Below, piece after piece: positions 5,626 to 5,722 of a stretch of DNA of 5,722 nucleotides. The position numbers and the translations under genes were made by a program. The notes below the pieces were generated by a model. The model was not told the DNA's origin. It saw nothing but the letters and a program-made list of their open reading frames with translations, and did no database searches. Source of the stretch: an uncultured Microcoleaceae cyanobacterium (GTDB lineage: Bacteria; Cyanobacteriota; Cyanobacteriia; Cyanobacteriales; Microcoleaceae); contig CALKCV010000031.1 in assembly GCA_938083405.1 (NCBI GenBank), forward strand, positions 1 through 5,722, given 5' to 3'. The first letter of the stretch is position 1, and each line of letters begins with the position of its first letter.

Positions 5626-5659
5626 TAGCTGTTCGCAGGTTGGGCGATCGCGCAATAAC

Positions 5660-5683
5660 GTAGAACAGGCATCTTGCCTGTTC
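5660..5683 (-). repeat. AACAGGC palindromic repeat, copy D
   Basis: Stem AACAGGCA / TGCCTGTT with loop TCT, the reverse complement of the AGA loop in copy E. It is therefore inverted relative to E, which begins 12 bases later, mirroring the A/B pair downstream of gmd. Confidence 0.8.
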
Positions 5684-5695
5684 CGAGGAATTTTC

Positions 5696-5722
5696 GTAGA
5701 ACAGGCAAGATGCCTGTTCTAC
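5696..5722 (+). repeat. AACAGGC palindromic repeat, copy E (full length)
   Basis: GTAGAACAGGCA and TGCCTGTTCTAC are perfect 12-base arms around AGA, the longest self-complementary copy in the window. It ends exactly at the window edge, so further sequence of the unit may lie beyond. Confidence 0.8.

Larger units (their letters stand above)
5515..5722. other. Non-coding, repeat-rich tail
   Basis: No coding frame here has support. The stretch contains three AACAGGC-type hairpins (listed separately), one imperfect hairpin at 5601-5625, two GCGATCGC octamers (5535-5542 and 5644-5651), and two G-rich G-G-T-T-G-G-G phrases (5522-5528 and 5638-5644). It is built largely from dispersed repeats and continues past the window edge. 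Confidence 0.65.

Noticed and set aside
5553..5722. Possible CRISPR array from repeated AACAGGC units
   Set aside because: The units are short palindromes in mixed orientation with irregular spacing (12 to about 80 bp) and no uniform spacers or cas genes.

Overview
The window looks like cyanobacterial chromosome. Three things support this. It encodes a clear NdhO, an NDH-1 subunit confined to cyanobacteria and plastids. I count nine intact copies of the cyanobacterial octamer GCGATCGC by eye. The intergenic gaps hold hairpin repeats of the kind that litter genomes of filamentous cyanobacteria (AACAGGC...GCCTGTT, GAAACCCGG...CCGGGTTTC, CCCCCCTTAAAAAGGGGGG). The filamentous, Oscillatoriales-like lineage is inference from repeat style only.

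Layout. Positions 1-144 are the 3' end of an open frame of unknown function. Positions 208-834 (+) encode a receiver-domain protein whose C-terminus looks like a histidine-kinase dimerisation domain that has lost its histidine and has no ATPase domain. It converges on a TPR protein (956-1849, -), with a long palindrome between the two ends. A 76-bp divergent promoter region separates the TPR gene from a 682-residue fusion gene (1926-3974, +): an FkbM-type methyltransferase, then a GT11-like (alpha-1,2-fucosyltransferase-like) domain, then about 180 residues of coiled coil containing a recent 84-bp tandem duplication. A 245-bp gap with an inverted pair of C-rich repeats leads to gmd (4220-5170, +), encoding GDP-mannose 4,6-dehydratase. 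A strong hairpin lies directly at its stop codon, then comes ndhO (5290-5514, +) and about 208 bp of non-coding, repeat-rich sequence to the window edge.

How the genes may work together. Gmd makes GDP-4-dehydro-6-deoxy-D-mannose, the precursor of GDP-fucose, GDP-rhamnose and related sugars. The fusion protein carries a fold that normally uses GDP-fucose, plus a methyltransferase of a family often seen in glycan loci. Together they suggest a small deoxysugar/glycan module, with the TPR protein a possible scaffold. The second enzyme of the pathway (Fcl/GMER or RMD) is not in the window. The GT11-like domain appears to have lost the HxRRxD nucleotide-sugar loop, so transferase activity is doubtful. 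ndhO belongs to photosynthetic/respiratory electron transport and is probably unrelated. I see no tRNA, rRNA, CRISPR array or transposase gene.
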